Source: Bacillus massiliigorillae
Lineage (GTDB): Bacteria; Bacillota; Bacilli; Bacillales; DSM-1321
Reading direction: 5' to 3'
DNA: 64,000 bases
Assembly (NCBI RefSeq): GCF_000380245.2
Contig: NZ_HG428741.1
Location: 1,171,050 to 1,235,049 of the forward strand
This document shows, piece after piece, positions 15,454 to 23,791 of this stretch (position 1 is its first letter; each line of letters starts with the position of its first letter). The notes below the pieces were generated by a model, which saw only the letters and a program-made list of their open reading frames with translations, had not been told where the DNA came from and searched no databases. A program made the translations under genes and the position numbers.

Positions 15454-16722
15454 ATGAATAATTTATCATTATGGACAGCAACTGCTAAGCCAAAAAAAAA
15501 TCGTCCAGCACTTGTAGGAAAGGAACAAACAGATGTCGTCATTGTTGGTGCGGGATTTACTGGAATATCGGCAGCTCTTCATTTACAACAAAAAGGTTAT
15601 AACTCAGTAGTTTTAGAACAAGAAACGGTAGGATGGGGAGCGAGTGGGCGTAATGGAGGCATGCTTTTGCCTGGTTATAAACCTACTTTAGTAGAGCTTG
15701 CGGATAAGTGGGGCGTGGATGAAGCAAAGCAACTGAACGACCTTTCGATTGAAAGTTTACGACTAGTTGAACAACTAACAAAAGATTATCAAATCGACTG
15801 TTCACTGCAGAAAACAGGACATGTTGTGGCCGCATTTAAACAAAAGCACTTTGAGGGAATGAAAAAAGAAAGCGAATTCATTAATAAGCATTTTGGATAT
15901 GAAACAAAAATCATAGAGAAAAATGATATGGGAAAGGTTATTGCTTCCAAGGCTTATCATGGAGGTTTAGAAGATCCTTTAAGTTACTCCTTTCATCCGC
16001 TAAATTATGTACGAGGCTTAGCAGAAGCGGCTGAATCACATGGGGCAAAAATCTTTGAAAAATCAAAAGTGATAAATATAAAAAGAGAATCAGGGTATGT
16101 AGAGGTGTTTACCGAATCAGGTAGTGTAAAAGCAAAAGAACTTATTTTAGCAACAGATGCATATTCGGAAAGTATTACGAAACCTCTCCATAAAGGTATT
16201 CTATCTATTAGTAGTCAAATCATTGCGACTGAATCGTTACCTGAATCCACATTGAAGAAACTGCTCCCAAAAGGGCAAATGATATTTGATACAAGTAACT
16301 TCTTATATTATTTCCGTAGAACGCCAGATTCTCGAATTGCTTTTGGTGGTGGGGATATTATTCCAAACCGTGGTGAAAGCGTATACAAAGAAGTGTACGA
16401 TGCTATGATTAACGTTTTCCCTGAATTAAAGGGATGTAAAGTGAATTATCGTTGGGATGGATTGATTGGTGTAACACGAGATATGTTCCCTGTCCTTGGA
16501 AGAATGGAAGATGGTACATTCTTTGCGGCTGGATATTGTGGTCATGGCGCATCATTAGCTACTCTTTTTGGGAAATTATTGGCACAATTCATCGTAAAAG
16601 AAAGTGAAAATTTATATCGCTTTGGTGAGATGAAATTAAAGCCGTTTCCACTTTCAAGTCAGAAAGGATTGCTTATTAATTTAGCTAGTAAGTATCATCG
16701 TTTGTTAGATTGGTTGGCGTAA
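15454..16722 (+). CDS. FAD-dependent amine/amino-acid oxidoreductase (DAO family)
   Basis: A 422-residue flavoprotein with the N-terminal dinucleotide-binding motif VGAGFTG (residues 31-37) and the DAO-family GWGASGRNGGM segment. The closing motif GYCGHGASLATLFGK is typical of gamma-glutamylputrescine oxidase (PuuB) and related enzymes that oxidise a C-N bond to an imine or aldehyde. The gene follows an amidohydrolase by 33 bases and sits 14 bases before an aldehyde dehydrogenase, so it probably oxidises the amine released by the hydrolase to the aldehyde used next. No PuuA-type ligase is in the window. The substrate is an inference. Confidence 0.88.
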   Translation: MNNLSLWTATAKPKKNRPALVGKEQTDVVIVGAGFTGISAALHLQQKGYNSVVLEQETVGWGASGRNGGMLLPGYKPTLVELADKWGVDEAKQLNDLSIESLRLVEQLTKDYQIDCSLQKTGHVVAAFKQKHFEGMKKESEFINKHFGYETKIIEKNDMGKVIASKAYHGGLEDPLSYSFHPLNYVRGLAEAAESHGAKIFEKSKVINIKRESGYVEVFTESGSVKAKELILATDAYSESITKPLHKGILSISSQIIATESLPESTLKKLLPKGQMIFDTSNFLYYFRRTPDSRIAFGGGDIIPNRGESVYKEVYDAMINVFPELKGCKVNYRWDGLIGVTRDMFPVLGRMEDGTFFAAGYCGHGASLATLFGKLLAQFIVKESENLYRFGEMKLKPFPLSSQKGLLINLASKYHRLLDWLA

Positions 16723-16736
16723 AGGAGAAGATGAAA

Positions 16737-18209
16737 ATGATGGAGCTTAAGATGTATATAGATGGAAAATGGTGTAATTCTGTTTCTGAAGAAAAGAGGG
16801 AAGTGAAAAATCCTGCAAATGGTGAGCGATTAGCTATAGTAGCTGAAGGTTCTACAGAGGATGCAAAATGTGCAATCTCAGTGGCGCGAAGAACCTTCAA
16901 TAGTGGAATTTGGTCACAACTTCCTTTTAAAACTCGTGCCAAGTATTTGCATAAAATTGCTGATCTTTTAGAAGAAGAAGCAGACGATTTAGCGATGTTG
17001 GAGACGTTGAATAATGGCAAAATGTTATTAGCAGCCAAAACCGATGTCCAAAATGCAATTGAGTGTTTTCGATATTATGCAAGTCTTATTACTCAACCAG
17101 AAGGTGAATTATATAATGTAGGCGATTCTGTTCAAACAATCGTTACTCGTGAACCTATTGGTGTATGTAGCCTTATTGTTCCATGGAATTTCCCGCTTCT
17201 TATGGCATCATGGCAAATTGCTCCAGCATTAGCTGCTGGAAATACATTTATATTAAAGCCATCAGAGGTTACACCAATTACTGCTGTTAAACTATTTGAA
17301 ATTATAGAAAAAGCTGGTGTGCCAGCCGGAGTTGCTAATCTAGTAATGGGAGCTGGGAATTCTGTTGGTAGTGAAATGGTCGAAAGTAAATTAGTAGATA
17401 AAGTTGCTTTTATTGGTGGAACGAAAACTGGTCAGAATATTATGCGTGTTGCTGCAGAGCAGACGAAGAAAATCACCTTAGAATTAGGGGGGAAATCTCC
17501 AAACATTGTTTTTGCTGATAATGATATAGAAATTGCAGTGGATAATGCTTTATTTAATCTCTTCTTTAATAGTGGTCAAGTGTGTACAGCGGCTTCTCGT
17601 CTTCTAATAGAAGAAAGCATTCATGATCAATTTGTTGAGAGATTAATAGAGCGTGCAAGAAAGATTGTAGTTGGTCAAGGAAATAATCCTAAAAGTGAAA
17701 TGGGACCGCTTGTCAGTGAAGAACATATGCAAAAAGTATTAAATTATATCGAAATTGGAAAAAAAGAAGGTGCAACGCTTGCTTGTGGAGGAAATCGAAT
17801 TGTAGGTAACGGATATGAAGATGGTTTCTTTGTTGAACCTACTATTTTCACTAATACTAGACCAGATATGAGAATTGTTCAAGAAGAAATTTTTGGCCCT
17901 GTTTTAGTCATTCAAAAATTTAAAGATGAAGAAGAAGCAATTAATTTAGCAAATGATACTGTTTTTGGATTGGCTGGTTCTGTTTTTTGTCAGGATATGG
18001 AGAAAGCCATGCGCGTAGTCAGACAGATTCAGGCAGGTATCACATGGGTGAATTGTTATCATGTTGCAACGATTCAAGCTCCATGGGGTGGTTATAAACA
18101 GAGTGGTGTTGGCAGAGGTTTAGGTATGTTTGGTCTTGATGAATTTTCAGAAAAGAAACAAATTAATATAAGCTATAAAGCAAAGCCGGTTGGTTGGTTT
18201 TCTAATTAA
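16737..18209 (+). CDS. NAD(P)-dependent aldehyde dehydrogenase
   Basis: A 490-residue ALDH of the betaine-aldehyde / gamma-aminobutyraldehyde / PuuC-like group. Catalytic residues are Glu249 (LELGGKSPN) and Cys283 (FNSGQVCTAA), 34 residues apart as normal. The motif PWNFPLLM and the cofactor lysine motif ILKPSE are present. It should oxidise the aldehyde made by the preceding flavoprotein to a carboxylate. The frame is open from 16710, overlapping the oxidase, but the ATG at 16737 is preferred because GGAG stands 9 bases before it. It is followed by the MATE gene after 21 bases. Confidence 0.92.
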   Translation: MMELKMYIDGKWCNSVSEEKREVKNPANGERLAIVAEGSTEDAKCAISVARRTFNSGIWSQLPFKTRAKYLHKIADLLEEEADDLAMLETLNNGKMLLAAKTDVQNAIECFRYYASLITQPEGELYNVGDSVQTIVTREPIGVCSLIVPWNFPLLMASWQIAPALAAGNTFILKPSEVTPITAVKLFEIIEKAGVPAGVANLVMGAGNSVGSEMVESKLVDKVAFIGGTKTGQNIMRVAAEQTKKITLELGGKSPNIVFADNDIEIAVDNALFNLFFNSGQVCTAASRLLIEESIHDQFVERLIERARKIVVGQGNNPKSEMGPLVSEEHMQKVLNYIEIGKKEGATLACGGNRIVGNGYEDGFFVEPTIFTNTRPDMRIVQEEIFGPVLVIQKFKDEEEAINLANDTVFGLAGSVFCQDMEKAMRVVRQIQAGITWVNCYHVATIQAPWGGYKQSGVGRGLGMFGLDEFSEKKQINISYKAKPVGWFSN

Positions 18210-18230
18210 TACAAGTAAGGGAGGTATTTT

Positions 18231-19652
18231 ATGAAGCATATAGATGTCCAAGAGCAATCAAATATCACTCCTAACGATCTTGAAGAAAGGGAATTAGGAA
18301 CAAAGAATATAAAAAAATTGTTTTACCGTTATATTCTCCTAGCTATACTAGGTAACATTTTTTTGGCGGCGCCTTCATTTGTTGATGGTAATATAGTCGG
18401 TCAATTAGGGACAAAAGAGATGGCGGGTGTTGGCATTGGATATACTATTCAAGTTCTCTCACGTGCTATTGGCGTACTAATTGGAATTGGAGCTGCAGCG
18501 GTTGTTGCCCTAAGACTGGGGTCTGGAAAAATCAATGAAGCGAGAAGTATTGCTGGCCAATCGATCTGGTTCGCTATGATCTTGTCGACGGTGATTGCTA
18601 TCTTTGGTTACATCTATAATGAACCTTTAATGCGACTATTTGGTGCGGATGATGCGTCTTTACCGTCTGCCATGCAATTTGGATATCATGCTTGGGTTTT
18701 CTTTCCTTTTCAAGTGTTAGCAATTATTTGTAGTGGTTTCGCCATTCTTGATGAACGACCAGGATTAAGTACGCTAAGTTGGTTTGTTGGAGCAATCTTG
18801 GCTGCTACTGTTGAATTAATTCTATTTCATCAGTTTCACTATGGCGTTGAAGCGTCTGCTTGGTCTAATAACATTTCAACATCGTTCCCATGTCTTCTAA
18901 TTTTTTATTTTCTTTTTGGTAAATCATTGTTAAAACCTAAACTGAAGGACCTAAAACTGAAATTAAGAAATATGTTAGAAGTAACTGCTACCGGTGTTGC
19001 CTCATTCTCTATACAACTTACAATGTTTATCGCGATTATTGTTTTCAATAATCAGTTAGCGTTTTTAGGAGGAGAATTACATGTCTCAGCCTTTACCATT
19101 CAAAATGGATATATTACTAACTTTCTTGTGCTTTTAGTATTGGGAATTACAGCTGGTATTCAACCTTTAATTAGCTATAATTACGGTGCTAAACTTTATT
19201 CTAGAGTTAGTGAAATTACATCGTTAGGTATTAAATTCACATTCATTATGATTTTTGTTGTTACTGTTTTATTGTTTATTTTCACCAATTCGATTGTTAA
19301 TTTCTTTACAGGAGGAGATGCGGCTCTGCAAGACATCGGGGTTTGGGCAACTAGAGTGTTCAACTTTACCTTTACGTTAGGAGCAATCACATTGTTAATT
19401 TCATTATATTTTGAATCAATTGAACAAAATGTGAAAGCAACTTTTATTGCAATAGGAAGAACTTTTATTTTTACAGTTCCTCTTCTATTTATTCTTCCCA
19501 AAATATTTGGGGTAAATGGCGTTTGGTATGCAGCTCCAATTGCAGATGTACTTTCGTTTATAATAGCTATTCTTTTCATGAGAAAAGAGTTTGGTAGACT
19601 AAAAAATCTTAGTGAAAATCAAAAAATGAACAGCATTAAAAAAATAATCTGA
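18231..19652 (+). CDS. MATE family transporter, copy 1
   Basis: A 473-residue, 12-helix membrane protein of the multidrug and toxic compound extrusion family (MepA-like). The internal pseudo-repeat is visible as two similar six-helix halves. A QPLISYNYGA segment typical of the second half is present. MATE proteins normally export cationic compounds in exchange for Na+ or H+. Its place in the middle of a catabolic operon is unusual and suggests it handles an amine substrate or a toxic aldehyde or amine intermediate. It is a close paralogue of the MATE protein at 34745-36166, with the same length and the shared N-terminal HIDVQEQSN/NIDVQEQSN. RBS GGGAGG is upstream. Confidence 0.9.
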   Translation: MKHIDVQEQSNITPNDLEERELGTKNIKKLFYRYILLAILGNIFLAAPSFVDGNIVGQLGTKEMAGVGIGYTIQVLSRAIGVLIGIGAAAVVALRLGSGKINEARSIAGQSIWFAMILSTVIAIFGYIYNEPLMRLFGADDASLPSAMQFGYHAWVFFPFQVLAIICSGFAILDERPGLSTLSWFVGAILAATVELILFHQFHYGVEASAWSNNISTSFPCLLIFYFLFGKSLLKPKLKDLKLKLRNMLEVTATGVASFSIQLTMFIAIIVFNNQLAFLGGELHVSAFTIQNGYITNFLVLLVLGITAGIQPLISYNYGAKLYSRVSEITSLGIKFTFIMIFVVTVLLFIFTNSIVNFFTGGDAALQDIGVWATRVFNFTFTLGAITLLISLYFESIEQNVKATFIAIGRTFIFTVPLLFILPKIFGVNGVWYAAPIADVLSFIIAILFMRKEFGRLKNLSENQKMNSIKKII

Positions 19653-19685
19653 AATTTGTATTAATTTTTATTGGGAGGAAATATT

Positions 19686-19964
19686 ATGGCATTCGTCGTT
19701 AAAAAAATATCGAGTCAAGAATATGAACAGTTAGGTATCGATACGTGGGAACCATGGGAAAACACCACTCATAAGGCCCCATGGGAGCTAGAAGAAACAG
19801 AAACATTTTACGTGTTAGAAGGAGAAGTCAATATAACTGTGGATGATGAAACTTATAATGTCACAAAAGATATGGTAGTTTCTCTTCCAAAAGGTCTTGT
19901 GTGTATGTGGGATATTCCTACGTTTTTGAAAAAGGTGTACAAGTTGAATTTTGAGCTAGATTAA
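19686..19964 (+). CDS. small cupin-domain protein
   Basis: A 92-residue single cupin (DUF861/Cupin_3-like), a small beta barrel seen as ETFYVLEGEVNITVDDETY followed by PKGLVCMWDI. Such proteins often bind a metal or a small ligand and accompany amine or polyamine catabolic genes. The function cannot be told from the sequence. The ATG at 19686 is chosen because GGGAGGAAAT lies directly before it, although the frame opens at 19671. It is the last gene of the first amidohydrolase operon, and a terminator follows. Confidence 0.82.
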   Translation: MAFVVKKISSQEYEQLGIDTWEPWENTTHKAPWELEETETFYVLEGEVNITVDDETYNVTKDMVVSLPKGLVCMWDIPTFLKKVYKLNFELD

Positions 19965-19994
19965 TAAAGTAAGATTTTTAAGTTTTATGATGAC

Positions 19995-20024
19995 AGCCAA
20001 GCTCTATTTCGAAAAGGCTTGGCT
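19995..20024 (+). terminator. terminator of the first amidohydrolase operon
   Basis: AGCCAAGC (19995-20002) pairs with GCTTGGCT (20017-20024), followed by ATTTTTTG. Confidence 0.85.
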
Positions 20025-20128
20025 ATTTTTTGCAACTCGTGAACATTTTACTTATTTAAAAGGGTTAAGTTTAAGAGAATACATCGACTTTCTCCATTAA
20101 GGGCGATAAGTCGTGTTTTTCTAAAAAG

Positions 20129-20147
20129 GTAATGATAATCAGTTGTT
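20129..20147 (+). promoter_or_regulatory. possible weak Fur-like box upstream of the APC permease
   Basis: GGTAATGATAATCAGTTGT agrees with the Fur consensus at 15 of 19 positions, including the whole central TAATGATAATCA. It lies 38 bp before the permease start. The right half is poor, so this could be chance in AT-rich DNA. Confidence 0.3.
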
Positions 20148-20184
20148 ATTTAAAAAATCTTGCTACAAAGGAGATTAAATACGT

Positions 20185-21537
20185 ATGGAAAAGGTTGTAC
20201 TTAAGCGTAACCTTACACTATTCTCTTTGGTTATTTTTGGACTAGCAACTATGGCTCCAGGAACTGTTTTTGCTACATTTGGTATAGCCTCTCAAGTTAC
20301 ATTAGGTAAGGTGCCAGGAGCGTATATTTTAGCAGCGTTTGCTTTAGCTTTTACTGCCTATAGTTATGGGCAAATGGTTAAGGCTTTCCCAATAGCAGGT
20401 TCAGCTTATACTTACGTACAACGTTCATTTAATCCCAATATTGGATTTTTAATAGGTTGGGCAATTTTAACTGATTATCTTCTACTTCCTATGGTGAACG
20501 CTCTGATTTTTAGTATCTTTTTTTCTTCGATGTTCCCGTCTGTTCCATCATATTTTTGGATTCTCTTTTTAATTGCTGCTACTACAGTAGTAAATATAAT
20601 AGGAACAAAATTAGTAGGGAGATTAAATTCACTTTTCATGGGATATACCATTATTATTATCTTTCTATTTTGCGTTCTTTCTATTAAATCAGTGATTGCT
20701 GGATCGGGAACTGCTACAATTTTTTCTTCTCTACCTTTTTATAATCCTGAACATTCTTTTTCATATCTTTTGGCAGGAGCATCACTCCTATGTTTTTCAT
20801 TCATAGGTTTTGATTCTATAACTGCACTTGCTGAAGAATCGATTAATGCTCAAAAAAACATACCTAAAGCTATTTTCATAATCTTATTTATAGGTGCTTT
20901 TATTTTTATCACTGTCTCATATATAGCCAGCAGAGTACATCCGGACTATACAACATTTGAAAATCTAGATTCAGCAACTCTCGAAATTGCACAATTAATA
21001 GGGGGAAATATTTTTGCGTCATTGTTCTTAGCTGTTACTCTTGTTGGAACCTTTAGTTCAGGACTATCTGCTCAAGCCAGTGTGTCACGTGTCTTATATG
21101 CAATGGGACGTGATTCAATGTTGCCTAAAAAATCGTTTGGCTATTTACATCCTCGTTTTAAAACACCAACCTTCAATATTATTTTGGTAGGTATCATCTC
21201 ATTATTGGCACTTGCATTTTCTCTTACTCTAGCTACATCTCTTATTAATTTTGGGGCTCTGATAGCATTCTTATTTGTTAATCTGTCAGTTATTTCACAC
21301 TATTTTATAAAACAAAAGAATTACTCCTTTAAGGGCATAGTTTTATATCTTATTATGCCACTTGTTGGTGCAAGTTTTATCGTTTGGTTACTTTCGGGAT
21401 TAAGTAAATACGCCATCATATTTGGAAGCTGTTGGACGCTACTCGGGATAATTTATCTAGTTTATTTAGTAAAGGTGGCCGGTTTGAAAACTATTGATAT
21501 TCAATTTGAGGAAGAAAAAGAAAATGTAAAGAATTGA
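20185..21537 (+). CDS. APC-family amino acid/polyamine permease
   Basis: A 450-residue, 12-helix permease of the amino acid-polyamine-organocation superfamily. The opening (LTLFSLVIFGLATMAP) and the GSAYTYVQRSFNP segment resemble the putrescine importer PuuP and related YhdG-type carriers. It should import an amine or amino acid in symport with H+. It is followed after 18 bases by amidohydrolase copy 2, so the pair likely imports and deacylates one substrate. RBS AAAGGAG is upstream. The exact ligand is unknown. Confidence 0.88.
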   Translation: MEKVVLKRNLTLFSLVIFGLATMAPGTVFATFGIASQVTLGKVPGAYILAAFALAFTAYSYGQMVKAFPIAGSAYTYVQRSFNPNIGFLIGWAILTDYLLLPMVNALIFSIFFSSMFPSVPSYFWILFLIAATTVVNIIGTKLVGRLNSLFMGYTIIIIFLFCVLSIKSVIAGSGTATIFSSLPFYNPEHSFSYLLAGASLLCFSFIGFDSITALAEESINAQKNIPKAIFIILFIGAFIFITVSYIASRVHPDYTTFENLDSATLEIAQLIGGNIFASLFLAVTLVGTFSSGLSAQASVSRVLYAMGRDSMLPKKSFGYLHPRFKTPTFNIILVGIISLLALAFSLTLATSLINFGALIAFLFVNLSVISHYFIKQKNYSFKGIVLYLIMPLVGASFIVWLLSGLSKYAIIFGSCWTLLGIIYLVYLVKVAGLKTIDIQFEEEKENVKN

Positions 21538-21555
21538 AATTAGGAGGAAATGTAA

Positions 21556-23208
21556 ATGAAAACTATAAAAAAAGCAGATATTATACTTTCTAGTAATGCA
21601 GTATTTACTGGACTTGCTAATCAGCCTGAACCAGCATCAATTGCCATAATTGATAACAAAATTGTAGCTATAGGAACAAACGAGGAAATTACTTCTACTT
21701 ATATTGGAACTAATACACAAGTATATAGTTTTGAAGATCAATTGATTATGCCCGGATTTCATGATTTTCATTTACACATTATCGATGGAAGTTTACAGAT
21801 GGATTGTGTTAGTTTAGCAAATGCAAATTCCGAACAGGAAGCGGCTGAAATGGTTCGTAAATATGCTGAAGCGAGACCTGAGGAACCATGGATAATAGGA
21901 TTTTCCTGGAATAATGAAAGTTGGGTTAATAAACAATTACCTACTGTTGCTTCATTAGATTATGTACTTCCAAATAAGCCTGTAATTCTAATGCATGTTG
22001 ATTGCCATTTTGCATGGGTGAACAGTAAGGCACTAGAACTCATGGGAATTAATTGTGAAACAGAAAATCCAACCTTTGGTACAATTGATAAAAATGAGAA
22101 CGGGGAATTAACAGGTATACTTTATGAAAAAGCGATGGATTTAGTTTTTAAAGGTGCATTTGATTTTTCACGAGCAAGGAAGGAGCAGATGGTCAAAAAT
22201 TTTCTTCAGATGGCGGCTGAGTTAGGTGTTACATCCTTAAATGATATGTATGCTCCAAGTAGTGAAATACTTTCAGACTTTGAATTATTTAAAGAATTAG
22301 AGGAAGCAGGAGAACTAACAGCTCGAATTTATTTAGCCCCTGCTTTAAATGGTGATTTAGAACGAGCTAAACAGCTGCGAGATACTTATTCATCTGAAAT
22401 CCTTCAATTTTCTGGACTTAAACAATTTGTTGATGGGGTTATTTCAGGACATACAGCCTTCATGTTAGAACCATATTCTGATAAGCCTGACTCACGAGGA
22501 GGAACTACTTTTTCACCAGAATTAATAAAAAAATGGGTTTTAGAGGCGGATAGAGAGAGATTTAGAATTCGTTTACATGCAATCGGTGATGCAGCTGTTC
22601 GTTTAGCTTTAGATGCCTTTGAAGATGCACAAAAAATAAATGGTTATAGAGATTCTCGACATACTATTGAGCATATTGAAAGTATTCATCCTGATGATAT
22701 TTGTCGTTTCGAACAATTAGATGTAATTGCCTCAATGCAGCCACAGCATTTAGCTTCTATAGAAAAAGAGATGTATCAATTGCGCTTAGGAACACAAAGA
22801 GATAAATTTACGTTTGCTGTAAATAAGTTAAAAAACGCTGGAGCAAAGTTGGCTTTTGGAAGTGATTTCCCTGTTGTGTCATTAAATCCTTTGCTCGAAA
22901 TATATCGTGCTGTAACAAGAGTTGATAGTACAGGATTAGCTGCAAATACATGGAACATAGACGAAAGGATTACCCTTGCAGAAGCTTTGAAAGCCTATAC
23001 TGCAGGATCTGCTTACGGATCATTTAGAGAAAATGAACTTGGGACATTAGAAGTTGGCAAGTTTGCAGACGTAGTCGTGTTAGATCGAAATCTTTTCAGT
23101 ATCCCTAAAGAAGAATTGCTGGATACGAAAGTGAAATTAACCATTATGAATGGACGTATAGTATTTGAAAAGGCATCAGAAAACAAAAAATTACTAGATT
23201 GTAAATAG
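21556..23208 (+). CDS. YtcJ-type amidohydrolase, copy 2
   Basis: A 550-residue metal-dependent amidohydrolase. Metal ligands are His72 and His74 (GFHDFHLH), then HAIGDA, HTIEHIE and the aspartate in GSDFP. It shares more with copy 4 (36211-37836) than with copies 1 and 3: both have SSNAVFTGL at the start, TSLNDMYAPSSE/TSLNDLYAPSSE in the middle and the same GFHDFHLH spacing. It presumably removes an acyl or formyl group from an amide brought in by the permease encoded just before it. AGGAGG stands before the ATG. The substrate is unknown. Confidence 0.9.
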   Translation: MKTIKKADIILSSNAVFTGLANQPEPASIAIIDNKIVAIGTNEEITSTYIGTNTQVYSFEDQLIMPGFHDFHLHIIDGSLQMDCVSLANANSEQEAAEMVRKYAEARPEEPWIIGFSWNNESWVNKQLPTVASLDYVLPNKPVILMHVDCHFAWVNSKALELMGINCETENPTFGTIDKNENGELTGILYEKAMDLVFKGAFDFSRARKEQMVKNFLQMAAELGVTSLNDMYAPSSEILSDFELFKELEEAGELTARIYLAPALNGDLERAKQLRDTYSSEILQFSGLKQFVDGVISGHTAFMLEPYSDKPDSRGGTTFSPELIKKWVLEADRERFRIRLHAIGDAAVRLALDAFEDAQKINGYRDSRHTIEHIESIHPDDICRFEQLDVIASMQPQHLASIEKEMYQLRLGTQRDKFTFAVNKLKNAGAKLAFGSDFPVVSLNPLLEIYRAVTRVDSTGLAANTWNIDERITLAEALKAYTAGSAYGSFRENELGTLEVGKFADVVVLDRNLFSIPKEELLDTKVKLTIMNGRIVFEKASENKKLLDCK

Positions 23209-23237
23209 ATAAATATCAGTTTACATGAATGGATAAC

Positions 23238-23291
23238 CTCCTTTGTAAATCAAATTAGGGTGTAATACCTAATTCAATTTTATCAAAGGAG
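23238..23291. repeat. nested inverted repeat at the livF deletion junction
   Basis: The outer arms CTCCTTTG (23238-23245) and CAAAGGAG (23284-23291) enclose the inner arms AATTAGG (23253-23259) and CCTAATT (23268-23274). It may act as a terminator for the amidohydrolase gene. It also coincides with the point where the livF-like fragment begins. Confidence 0.55.
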
Positions 23292-23670
23292 TCTGGAACG
23301 TATTTTCGAGATGTTTCCAGGATTAAAAAAGCACGAGAACAATTTGGGAGGAAATCTTAGTGGTGGTGAACAGCAGATGTTAGCCATTGGGAGAGGATTA
23401 ATGTCTAACCCCAAAATCATTATGCTTGATGAACCTTCCATGGGATTAGCACCAATTATCGTTAATGAAATTCTTGATATTTTAGATGTGATAAAGAATG
23501 AATTAGGAACAATGGTCATTTTGGTTGAGCAAAACGTTAAATCTGCTTTGAAAATTGCCGATAGAGGCTATGTCCTAGATCAAGGAAAAATCATTTTATC
23601 CGGTACTGGTCAAGAGTTAAGTCAAAATAAGCATGTGGTTAGTGCTTATTTGGGATTGAAATCAAGTTAG
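23266..23670 (+). pseudogene. truncated branched-chain amino acid ABC ATPase (LivF-like C-terminal part)
   Basis: Only the last 120-130 residues of a LivF-type ATPase remain: LERIFEMFPGL, the ABC signature LSGGEQQMLAIGR, Walker B IIMLDEPSMGLAP, VEQNVKSAL and a YVLDQGKI tail. Walker A and the Q-loop are absent, and the frame is open only from 23266, just after a TAA. It cannot hydrolyse ATP by itself. The other liv genes (permeases, LivG, binding protein) are missing, so this is the scar of a deletion that removed a transporter between the amidohydrolase and the PucR gene. The ATG at 23311 has no good ribosome site. Confidence 0.85.
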
Positions 23671-23692
23671 GAAACTATTAAATAGCTTAAAT

Positions 23693-23726
23693 AGAACTCT
23701 TCCTTAAATTTTTAAGGAAGAGTTCT
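23693..23726 (+). terminator. terminator after the livF remnant
   Basis: AGAACTCTTCCTTAAA (23693-23708) pairs perfectly with 23711-23726 across a two-base loop, followed by a short T-rich tract. Confidence 0.8.
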
Positions 23727-23791
23727 ATTATTTGTTAGAAATGTATTAAGTATGCATTAATAAACTATAGCATTTTGGCAGAGAGGAAGAA

